Assembly (NCBI GenBank): GCA_030593185.1
Contig: JAUVHQ010000054.1
Coordinates: 1 to 10,521 of the forward strand
Length of the DNA: 10,521 bases
Source: Bacteroidota bacterium
GTDB taxonomy: Bacteria; Bacteroidota; Bacteroidia; Bacteroidales; VadinHA17
Reading direction: 5' to 3'
The notes below the pieces were generated by a model. It had not been told where the DNA came from and searched no databases. It saw only the letters and a program-made list of their open reading frames with translations. Shown here in pieces: positions 1-5,834 of the stretch (positions are counted from its first letter, which is position 1; each line of letters starts with the position of its first letter). A program made the position numbers and the translations under genes.

Positions 1-1746
1 GAAGCAATAAAAGATAATTTAACCGGTGCAAAAAAATATCTCGAAGACTGCAGGAATAATCATGTGGCAGCAGGAAAAGATACTGAAATAAAAGCTTCTG
101 AAGCTCGCAAACTTTCAGCAAATGCAAATTTAGCCCGTGAAAGTATCCAGGCAAAAAAGAAATTCCTGATAAACAAAAAAGAACTTGAGAATTCTTATAA
201 AGAACTTCAACAATGCCAGCGTATTTTTGATATGTCATATAATGAAAAGGAGCGCAGGGCTTCACGAGCTCAGCTTGATTCAAGTAACGAAGCTTATGTT
301 AGAATACTACGTGAGTATGAACAGAGTAAAGAAGATGCAATCCGGAAAAAAATGGTTGCATTCAAAGTTCTGTCCGGGAATAGTATTGATGAGGTTATTA
401 ATGAAGTCAAGAAAGAGAAACCTCATATCGATAAATACTATTCTCTGGAAGAAGCAGGAAGAAAACTTTTTAACTATGTTCCCGAATTCATATTTTTCGA
501 AGATTTCTTAAGTCTTCTTCCTGATCGTATCGATTTGCATGATATTCATACAGAAAACACCAATGTTGAAGGCTATAAAGCAGCCAGAAGCTTTCTCCTG
601 GTATCTGGTCTTGATGAAGACTTTTTTCAGCAAACCAACAACCGTATTCTGAAACAAAAAATCGAAAAGTTAAATAAAGAGATAACAATAAATTTCCAGG
701 ATTACTGGCGTCAAAGTATTGGTAAGCATAATAAAATAAAAATCAATTTTGAGCTTGAACATTATGATAATACCAACCCGGATAAAAGCGGACTACCATA
801 TATTGAATTCTGGATAAAAGACAGGGAAGAACGTCTTTATCCAAAACAAAGAAGCAGGGGTGTACGTTGGTTTCTATCATTCTACCTTGAATTACAGGCA
901 GCAGCTTTATCCAAAAATGGGAGTAATATTGTAATCCTGATTGATGAACCTGGAGTAAGTCTCCATGCCAGGGCTCAGGAAGATGTATTGAAAGTATTCG
1001 ATAATATTAAAGAAAGAGTCCAGATTATTTATACAACCCATTCCCCTCATCTTATCGATTTAAATAAATTGTACCGTTTGCTTGCCGTTCAGCGAGCTGT
1101 TGAAGAGGATGAGTTAAGCGAAACTAAAATTCTTGATGCTAAAGCACTTACTACAGCTTCAACAGATACATTGTCGCCTATTTATTCATTAATGGGAATA
1201 AGATTGTCTGAACAAAAGTTTATCCAGAAAAAAAACAATATTATTCTTGAAGATATTGCTACTTTCTATTATATGAAAGCTCTTACCGACATGAAAAATT
1301 TTGAAAAACAGGTTTTTTACCTGCCTGCTACAGGAGTATCAAATATCAGTAGCCTTGTTAATATGTTACTTGGTTGGGGAATTGATTTCCTGGTACTTAC
1401 AGGAGCAAATAAAGAAGGTAATGATTTGAAGCATGATCTTACTAAACATCTTTTTGCCAATGATGAAGACCAGGCAAATAAAAAGCTTATCCAACTCGAC
1501 CATTTCAAAAGTATTGAAGATATGTTTTCAACTATCGACTTTAAGAAATATATTCTTCATAAACGAATAGGGATTCCCGAATCAAATTTAGAGTATATCA
1601 GTTATAATAATTTGTCACGCTCAATTCTTGCATCTAACTTTATGCGCGAGGTTAAGGATTCAAAATTGAAATGGGGTGACCTGGATGAAGAAACCAGGGA
1701 TAATTTTTCCCATCTGTTCGATGAACTTAGCAAAAGACTTGAATAA
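1..1746 (+). CDS. OLD-like ABC ATPase with degenerate TOPRIM-like C-terminus, 5' end missing
   Basis: The reading frame is open from base 1, so the gene starts outside the window; 581 codons are visible and the GTG at 64 is only an internal codon. Visible residues 1-120 are charged and helical, probably the end of a coiled coil. A conserved arginine/serine/glycine loop at residues 284-287 may be the ABC signature. A Walker B motif follows (ILIDEPG, Asp315-Glu316), then an H-loop (TTHSPH, His347). Walker A must lie upstream. This order (coiled-coil insert, signature, Walker B, His) is that of SMC/OLD-type ATPases. The C-terminal third is arranged like a TOPRIM domain, with Glu417 in ILED, but the later DxD is replaced by LTGANKEG (residues 466-473). 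OLD proteins and the Gabija GajA are ATPase-nucleases; here nuclease activity is doubtful. No GajB-like helicase follows, and any partner would lie upstream. The ATPase call is firm; the cellular role, perhaps defence or repair, is not. Confidence 0.8.
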   Translation, partial: EAIKDNLTGAKKYLEDCRNNHVAAGKDTEIKASEARKLSANANLARESIQAKKKFLINKKELENSYKELQQCQRIFDMSYNEKERRASRAQLDSSNEAYVRILREYEQSKEDAIRKKMVAFKVLSGNSIDEVINEVKKEKPHIDKYYSLEEAGRKLFNYVPEFIFFEDFLSLLPDRIDLHDIHTENTNVEGYKAARSFLLVSGLDEDFFQQTNNRILKQKIEKLNKEITINFQDYWRQSIGKHNKIKINFELEHYDNTNPDKSGLPYIEFWIKDREERLYPKQRSRGVRWFLSFYLELQAAALSKNGSNIVILIDEPGVSLHARAQEDVLKVFDNIKERVQIIYTTHSPHLIDLNKLYRLLAVQRAVEEDELSETKILDAKALTTASTDTLSPIYSLMGIRLSEQKFIQKKNNIILEDIATFYYMKALTDMKNFEKQVFYLPATGVSNISSLVNMLLGWGIDFLVLTGANKEGNDLKHDLTKHLFANDEDQANKKLIQLDHFKSIEDMFSTIDFKKYILHKRIGIPESNLEYISYNNLSRSILASNFMREVKDSKLKWGDLDEETRDNFSHLFDELSKRLE

Positions 1747-1815
1747 AGGTAACTATTCAGTGTCTTAAGTTTGGGATGCCTGCAATAGCTAATCTTATTA
1801 TACTTTGCATTTTTA

Positions 1816-2157
1816 AGTCGGCAATCTACAATCGGCAGTCGGCAATCTGAAAACCGGACTATATAATGTCAGTCCAAAAAGTCAAACATCCCGGAAGCTT
1901 TCGGTACCAAATATCAATTATCAAATGACTGAAACGGCATTGAATATTGAGATTTTGGTCATTGAGATTTATTTATTCACAAAATAATTAATTTTCAAAG
2001 GTGTTCATGAGACCACTTCGTTAAGTTGTATTTTGCCTGCCCCGTAAGGAAGTATGACTGTACGGGGGTGCTTGTCATTTGTGATTTTTAATATTTATTA
2101 TTGTGTTATATTTGTTTGATTGTTATTTTCTTTTTTGCAGACTGTAGACTGCAGACT
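1816..2157 (-). repeat. Repeat-bounded unit, copy 2 (no coding cargo)
   Basis: This unit fills most of the gene-free stretch 1747-2230. Read on the minus strand, its left end (2137-2157) matches the left end of the unit at 5028 in 19 of 21 bases. The match resumes after a short indel at 2100-2126, with 26 of 27 bases equal to 5066-5092. Its right end (1814-1847) matches 5340-5373 in 32 of 34 bases. The two ends are inverted repeats built from AGTC(G/T)GCA(G/A)TCT steps. Between them, 1850-2099, I find no convincing gene and no match to the four-helix-bundle gene carried by the other copy. That interior holds one 7-bp inverted repeat (CCCCGTA at 2040-2046, TACGGGG at 2061-2067). Total length is 342 bp against 344 bp for the other copy. 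Mobility is inferred from the paired ends, not shown. Confidence 0.75.
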
Positions 2158-2165
2158 GTGAACTA

Positions 2166-2199
2166 CCAAAAATGCCGGAACCTATTAGGATCCGGCATT
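2166..2199 (-). terminator. Probable intrinsic terminator of ssb
   Basis: A 9-bp perfect stem (2171-2179 with 2191-2199, core GCCGGA/TCCGGC) closes an 11-base loop. On the minus strand it is followed by a run of five T (2172-2168). It lies about 30 bases past the ssb stop codon. A second small palindrome (CAATGC, 3-base loop, GCATTG, 2226-2240) overlaps the ssb stop codon but has no T run after it. Confidence 0.65.
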
Positions 2200-2230
2200 C
2201 GATGCTACCTTTTTTTTTCTATTATCAATG

Positions 2231-2575
2231 CTAAGCATTGCTCGGTGAACGCAGCATTTGCACCTCATTTACAACAACTTCAGTGATATACTGCTTTTTC
2301 CCTTCCTTGTTTTCATATGTCCTGTGTGTCAATTTTCCTTCAACAGCTATTTCCTGACCTTTCTTAAGGTACTTTTCTACAAATTCTGCTTTAGGTCCCC
2401 ATGCAACAAGATTATGCCATTGGGTTTCTTTAACTTTTTCCCCATCTTTATTTTTATAACTGTCTGATGTGGCAAGTGAAAATTTGGCAAGGGAACTGCC
2501 ATTTTCCAATTTCTTAATTTCAGGATCCATTCCCAGGTTTCCGATAAGATGAACTTTGTTTTTTAAGTTTTGCAT
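2231..2575 (-). CDS. ssb: Single-stranded DNA-binding protein, short form without acidic tail
   Basis: The 114-residue protein is a single OB fold of the bacterial SSB family. It opens with KVHLIGNLGMDPEIK, carries the family core TQWHNLVAWGPKAEFVEKYL (about residues 52-71), and continues with KGQEIAVEGKLTHRTYENKEG and ITEVVVNEVQML. It would bind single-stranded DNA during replication, repair or recombination. It ends RSPSNA and lacks the acidic DDDIPF-type tail that recruits partner proteins in Escherichia coli SSB. I see no acidic tail in another frame past the stop, so this is not a recent frameshift. Short SSBs of this size are common in Bacteroidota as I recall them, and a longer paralogue may exist elsewhere. 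The start ATG (2575-2573) has no Shine-Dalgarno. The gene is divergent from the zinc protein at 2740, and the shared intergenic region holds the twin palindromes at 2659-2688. Confidence 0.95.
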   Translation of the reverse strand: MQNLKNKVHLIGNLGMDPEIKKLENGSSLAKFSLATSDSYKNKDGEKVKETQWHNLVAWGPKAEFVEKYLKKGQEIAVEGKLTHRTYENKEGKKQYITEVVVNEVQMLRSPSNA

Positions 2576-2658
2576 GATTTTAAAAATTTTGAGGTTAATA
2601 AATAAATTGTTTTTATCATGATCAAATTAACAACATCAACACGACCGTATTCGGTTAT

Positions 2659-2688
2659 TAAACGTTTATAGTCATTTGTAAACGTTTA
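2659..2688. promoter_or_regulatory. Twin palindromic operator candidate between ssb and the zinc-protein gene
   Basis: The perfect 10-bp palindrome TAAACGTTTA occurs at 2659-2668 and again at 2679-2688, exactly 20 bp apart, about two helical turns. A short flanking inverted repeat (ACGAC at 2641-2645, GTCGT at 2691-2695) encloses both. AAACGTTT with a central CG is the core of many LacI-family operators, including PurR sites. The pair lies 84 bp from the ssb start and about 52 bp from the zinc-protein start, so one regulator could act on both. The regulator itself is not in the window. Confidence 0.5.
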
Positions 2689-2739
2689 ATGTCGTATATA
2701 ACAGGTTTATTTTGTATTTTTAAAAAAACTTTAATTGTT

Positions 2740-3099
2740 ATGGAACGGAGATGTCTTGAATGTAATGACCCCCTGAGAGGTCGATCAGATAAGAAATTCT
2801 GTTCAGATCAGTGCCGTAACAGCTACCATAATGAGATGAACAGGGATGATATTAATTTTATTCGTAATGTTCATAATATCCTTCGTAAAAACCGAAGAAT
2901 ACTTGCTGATCTGAATCCTGACGGTAATGCAAAAGTTCATAAAGATCAACTGATAGTTCTTGGATACAATTTTCAATTTCATACAAATACCTATGCTATA
3001 AAAAACGGAGAGGTGTGTTATTTCTGCTATGAGCAAGGATATAAAATTCTGGATGATGATCAATATGCTCTGATTGTGAGAAATGAACATCTCTATTAG
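2740..3099 (+). CDS. Small conserved zinc-finger protein of unknown function
   Basis: The protein has 119 residues from the ATG at 2740. The frame is open back to an ATG at 2689, but that start would overlap the second palindrome, and the family, as I remember it, begins with a MERxC motif. The N-terminus is a clear zinc-binding knuckle, Cys5-x2-Cys8 and Cys21-x3-Cys25, in CLECNDPLRGRSDKKFCSDQC. A basic helical middle follows (NVHNILRKNRRILADLNPDG), then a second Cys pair, Cys93 and Cys96, in GEVCYFCYEQGY. There is no signal peptide or membrane segment, so it should be cytoplasmic. Similar proteins are frequent in Bacteroidota, to my recollection, with no assigned role. The zinc knuckle and basic stretch suggest nucleic-acid binding, and the divergent pairing with ssb would fit, but both points are inference. 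The peptidase gene follows 57 bp later on the same strand. Confidence 0.85.
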   Translation: MERRCLECNDPLRGRSDKKFCSDQCRNSYHNEMNRDDINFIRNVHNILRKNRRILADLNPDGNAKVHKDQLIVLGYNFQFHTNTYAIKNGEVCYFCYEQGYKILDDDQYALIVRNEHLY

Positions 3100-3156
3100 T
3101 GCAGATTCCCAGTAATAGAATTGTTCTTTAATTAATTAATTATTTATCTTAAACAG

Positions 3157-4281
3157 ATGAAATATATTATTTCACTTTTTCTGCTCCTGATATGTTACGT
3201 TAACAATGTAACTCCTCAATGTATGACTTTCAGAGATTTTGGATTTTCCATTGGCGTCCTTCCTCCAGGTCAGGATAATTCAATTACCGATGTTTCGGGC
3301 GTTTTGGTTGGGCATTTTACACTAAACAAAGACAAAAATATCAGGACAGGTGTGACAGCAATTATTCCACACCCCGGTAATATTTTTATGGAGAAAGTCC
3401 CTGCTGCTGTTTATGTTGCAAATGGTTTTGGGAAACTAACAGGTAGCACTCAGATTCGGGAACTTGGGAATCTTGAAACACCGATTATCTTAACCAATAC
3501 ATTAAGTGTTCCTGTGGCAGCGGAAGCATTGATAGAATACAGTCTGAAAAAGAATGAAAATATCAGATCTGTAAATCCTGTAGTAGGAGAGACTAACGAT
3601 GGTTATCTAAATGATATCAGGGGATTACATATAAAAAAGAAACATGTTATTACAGCAATTGAAAATGCATCTTCAAATAAGGTTATCCAGGGATCAATTG
3701 GAGCCGGAACAGGAACTGTTTGTTTTGGATATAAGGGTGGAATTGGTACCTCTTCAAGAAAACTGCCTGCAAATATGAATAGTTACACGGTTGGGGTTCT
3801 TGTCCAGACTAATTTTGGAGGAATACTGCAAATCGATGGAGTGCCAGTTGGAGAGGAGCTTAATCAATATTACCTTGCTGATAACCTGAAACAGGCGGAT
3901 GGCTCATGTATGATCATTGTTGCAACAGATGCTCCGCTTGACTCAAGGAACCTTTTACGACTAGCAAAAAGATCAATGCTTGGACTGGCACATACAGGAG
4001 GAATATCCTCCAATGGAAGTGGTGACTATGTCATCGCATTCTCCACAGTAAATAAAATTCCTCACAGATCAGATTCGATGGTGCATTCAATAAAAACTCT
4101 CAGAAACGATCAGATGTCATCTCTGTTCCTGGCAGTTATTGAAGCAACTGAAGAAGCAATACTTAATTCCCTGTTCACTGCTAAAACAACAACCGGCTGT
4201 AAAGACCGCAAAATAGAAGCGTTACCGGTTGTAAAAGTCATGAAGATCATGAAGAAATATAACCGGGCACCTTCAAAATAA
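3157..4281 (+). CDS. Secreted P1-family aminopeptidase (DmpA/BapA-like, S58)
   Basis: The 374-residue protein belongs to the DmpA/BapA family of N-terminal nucleophile aminopeptidases. These cleave themselves before a serine and then release N-terminal L-amino acids, D-Ala amides or beta-peptides. Family motifs visible are NSITDVSGVLVGH (41-53), VVGETNDGYLNDIRG (142-156), and GSIGAGTGTVCFGYKGGIGTSS (179-200). The likely autocleavage site is Gly249-Ser250 in ADGSCMIIVATDAPL, and GGISSNGSGDYVIAFST (281-297) follows. Residues 1-20 are hydrophobic (MKYIISLFLLLICYV), a probable Sec signal, so the enzyme would act in the periplasm or outside. The Cys13 context lacks a small residue before it, so a lipoprotein is unlikely. 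The racemase gene starts 6 bp downstream, implying an operon; the pair could process D-amino-acid-containing peptides such as peptidoglycan fragments. Substrate preference cannot be read from the sequence. Confidence 0.92.
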   Translation: MKYIISLFLLLICYVNNVTPQCMTFRDFGFSIGVLPPGQDNSITDVSGVLVGHFTLNKDKNIRTGVTAIIPHPGNIFMEKVPAAVYVANGFGKLTGSTQIRELGNLETPIILTNTLSVPVAAEALIEYSLKKNENIRSVNPVVGETNDGYLNDIRGLHIKKKHVITAIENASSNKVIQGSIGAGTGTVCFGYKGGIGTSSRKLPANMNSYTVGVLVQTNFGGILQIDGVPVGEELNQYYLADNLKQADGSCMIIVATDAPLDSRNLLRLAKRSMLGLAHTGGISSNGSGDYVIAFSTVNKIPHRSDSMVHSIKTLRNDQMSSLFLAVIEATEEAILNSLFTAKTTTGCKDRKIEALPVVKVMKIMKKYNRAPSK

Positions 4282-4287
4282 CCACTA

Positions 4288-5010
4288 ATGAAAAAACAAA
4301 TCGGTATTCTTGGAGGAATGGGACCGGAGGCGACATCCGAATTATTCAGTTTGATCATAAAAAATACGAAAGCACATAATGACCAGGATCATATCCCTGT
4401 GATAATTGTTAATAATCCAAAAATTCCTGACCGCTCTTTGTATATTCTGGGTAAAGGTCCTTCGCCAATTAATATGCTGGTCGAAGGAGCTTTGAAGCTG
4501 GAACAAATAGGGGCTGACATTATACTTATACCTTGCAATACAGCCCATTTTTTTATTAAGCAGATTGAAGAAAAGATACATGTGCCGATTATTGATATGA
4601 TAAAAGAAACAGCCCGGTATGTTTTGCGCAAATTCCCTGAAATAAAAAGGTATGGATTACTTTCTACCACAGGAGCCTATAAAACAGCTATTTATAAAAA
4701 ACCATTTGAAGATATTGCTCTTGAAATAATTAATCCTGATGCTTTGTATCAGCAACAAAATATGACTGCAATTTATAGTAAACAAGGAATAAAAGCAGGT
4801 TTTAAAACCGAACCCCTGAAAATCCTGTTGCAAACAGTTGAAAACCTTGTAGAAAATGGAGCCCGGGCAATTATATGCGGATGTTCAGAAATCGCCCTTG
4901 TAGTGAAACAATCTCACATAAACATACCTCTTATCAACCCTCTCAAAATTCTGGCAGTAAAATCTATTCAATTAGCAGGTTATTCCTTGTCAAGATCAAA
5001 TATTTATTGA
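4288..5010 (+). CDS. Aspartate/glutamate racemase family protein
   Basis: The 240-residue cytoplasmic protein is of the Asp/Glu racemase superfamily, which interconverts L- and D-amino acids without cofactor using two cysteines. It begins GILGGMGPEAT (6-16) and has the first catalytic cysteine in PCNTAH (Cys83) and the second in ICGCSEI (Cys199, with Cys197 next to it). The GGMGPEAT start and GCSE motif resemble aspartate racemase and the YgeA group more than glutamate racemase MurI, which has different motifs and usually more residues. It follows the DmpA-like peptidase by 6 bp with no Shine-Dalgarno of its own, so it is probably co-transcribed. A plausible joint role is recovery or conversion of amino acids freed by the peptidase. 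One mismatch to that idea is location: the peptidase is exported and this enzyme is not. The amino-acid substrate is undetermined. Confidence 0.9.
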   Translation: MKKQIGILGGMGPEATSELFSLIIKNTKAHNDQDHIPVIIVNNPKIPDRSLYILGKGPSPINMLVEGALKLEQIGADIILIPCNTAHFFIKQIEEKIHVPIIDMIKETARYVLRKFPEIKRYGLLSTTGAYKTAIYKKPFEDIALEIINPDALYQQQNMTAIYSKQGIKAGFKTEPLKILLQTVENLVENGARAIICGCSEIALVVKQSHINIPLINPLKILAVKSIQLAGYSLSRSNIY

Positions 5011-5027
5011 CTATACTATTAGTTAAT

Positions 5028-5371
5028 AGTCGGCAGTCTACAGTCGGCAGTCCACAAAAAAATAAATAACAATCAAACAATTATAACACAATGGTAGTTG
5101 GATTTAGAAACTTAACTGTATATGAAAAAGCATTTGCTTTTGCAATGGATATTTATCACGTTAGCAAGAAATTTCCTAAAAATGAACTTTGCATCTTTGT
5201 CTTCTCAGATAAGAAAATCCTTAATATCTGTTTTTTCAAATATTGGTGAAGGATATCGTAATCGTCTGTATGAAGCCCATTTCGTAGGCAAGAGATTTCT
5301 GATTCATAATTCTAAAAAGTATAAATAGCACAGTCTTCTGATTGCCGACTGCCGACTGAAGATTGCCGACT
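5028..5371 (+). mobile_element. Repeat-bounded unit, copy 1, carrying a four-helix-bundle pseudogene
   Basis: The ends are inverted repeats: bases 5028-5052 and the reverse complement of 5347-5371 agree in 23 of 25 positions, each made of GTCGGCAGTC-like steps. The right side carries one more step outward from the gene (5331-5346). The only gene inside is the four-helix-bundle remnant. There is no transposase, so any movement would need an enzyme supplied elsewhere. A TTAAT at 5023-5027 recurs at 5371-5375, but it overlaps the repeat end and is too AT-rich to count as a target duplication. The unit is 344 bp; its ends recur around 1816-2157. The repeat match is direct; calling it mobile is inference. 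Confidence 0.65.
5091..5328 (+). pseudogene. Four-helix-bundle (S23/IVS-type) protein, frameshifted and truncated
   Basis: From the ATG at 5091 the frame gives MVVGFRNLTVYEKAFAFAMD and then YHVSKKFPKNEL, the usual first helix of the S23/IVS four-helix-bundle family. Around 5180-5200 the homology jumps by one base to another frame, which continues SLSSQIRKSLISVFSNIGEG and YRNRLYEAHFVGK, the family's second helix. The first frame ends early at a TGA near 5250. The second ends at 5326-5328 shortly after AHFVGK, where the family normally goes on for roughly 45 more residues with helices three and four. The gene is therefore broken twice, by a frameshift and by loss of its 3' half. Members occur in intervening sequences of 23S rRNA genes and, as bAvd, with diversity-generating retroelements; their general function is unclear. 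The start codon lies directly after the conserved left end of the unit. Confidence 0.85.
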
Positions 5372-5539
5372 TAATAATGTAAAGTATAATGAAATTAACC
5401 ATTATCAAGCCATAATCATAGAAATTCCCGATACATTAAAATAATCAGACCAAATTGCAACTAAATGGGAAGTTAATCGTCTTTTATTTAGATGAACGTT
5501 TTTAGCGGAATCTGATTAACAAAAATAACAACTCTCAAA

Positions 5540-5764
5540 ATGGGACATCTTGAAGAGCAATTAAATAACCAGAAAGCCAGGCTAAAGTTCCTGGAAAAGG
5601 AGAGGGACAGACTTTTTTATCTGGTCCGATCCCGTAAAACAACTGATATACCGGAAAAAAATAACTCCGACACTCACTTAATTGAAAGGATAGATAATAA
5701 AATCAATGAGGCTTATAGTGAATTGTCAGTCATGAAGATCAGAAGATTAATGACATTGCTATAA
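5540..5764 (+). CDS. Small coiled-coil protein of unknown function
   Basis: I do not recognise this 74-residue protein. It is highly charged, with two predicted helical stretches: residues 1-32 (EEQLNNQKARLKFLEKERDR and following) and about 46-74 (HLIERIDNKINEAYSEL). These are joined by a polar, proline-containing linker (TTDIPEKNNSD). The heptad-like spacing of Leu and Ile suggests a short coiled-coil hairpin. No cysteine pairs, signal peptide or membrane segment is present. There is no Shine-Dalgarno, as in neighbouring genes. It is a single-gene unit ending at a strong terminator at 5789. Being a genuine gene is supported by the clean frame, the Bacteroidota-like codon use and the terminator placed directly after its stop. 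Confidence 0.65.
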   Translation: MGHLEEQLNNQKARLKFLEKERDRLFYLVRSRKTTDIPEKNNSDTHLIERIDNKINEAYSELSVMKIRRLMTLL

Positions 5765-5788
5765 ACATGTAAGTTTTTTCAAAAACAG

Positions 5789-5830
5789 AAAGCAGCCGTA
5801 ATATTTTCGGCTGCTTTTTGTTTTTTTTTC
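5789..5830. terminator. Bidirectional intrinsic terminator between convergent genes
   Basis: A perfect 10-bp stem, AAAGCAGCCG (5789-5798) with CGGCTGCTTT (5808-5817), closes a 9-base loop. On the plus strand it runs into TTTTTG and nine further T (to 5829). On the minus strand it is followed by TTTCTGTTTTTG. It sits 24 bases past the coiled-coil gene stop and just past the dehydrogenase stop, so it can end transcription from both sides. Confidence 0.9.
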
Positions 5831-5834
5831 TTTG

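Noticed and set aside
64..66. GTG as start codon of the OLD-like ATPase
   Set aside because: The frame is open back to base 1 with matching helical protein sequence, and Walker A must lie still further upstream, so the gene is simply cut by the window.
1816..1849. Short CRISPR-like array of GGCAATC/GGCAGTC steps
   Set aside because: The steps are contiguous and under 15 bases, with no spacers and no cas genes; they form the end of the repeat-bounded unit.
2231..2260. Loss of the SSB acidic tail by a recent frameshift
   Set aside because: No acidic stretch follows in any frame on the minus strand, and short SSBs of this length are normal in the group as I recall.
2101..2286. Open frame of 61 codons on the plus strand
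   Set aside because: It runs through the repeat end, the ssb terminator and antisense into ssb; no protein-like pattern.
3157..3198. Lipoprotein signal at Cys13 of the peptidase
   Set aside because: The residue before the cysteine is isoleucine, not a small residue, so a lipobox is not met.
5023..5375. TTAAT on both sides as a target-site duplication
   Set aside because: The right copy overlaps the last base of the repeat, the motif is AT-rich and common, and the other unit shows no duplication.
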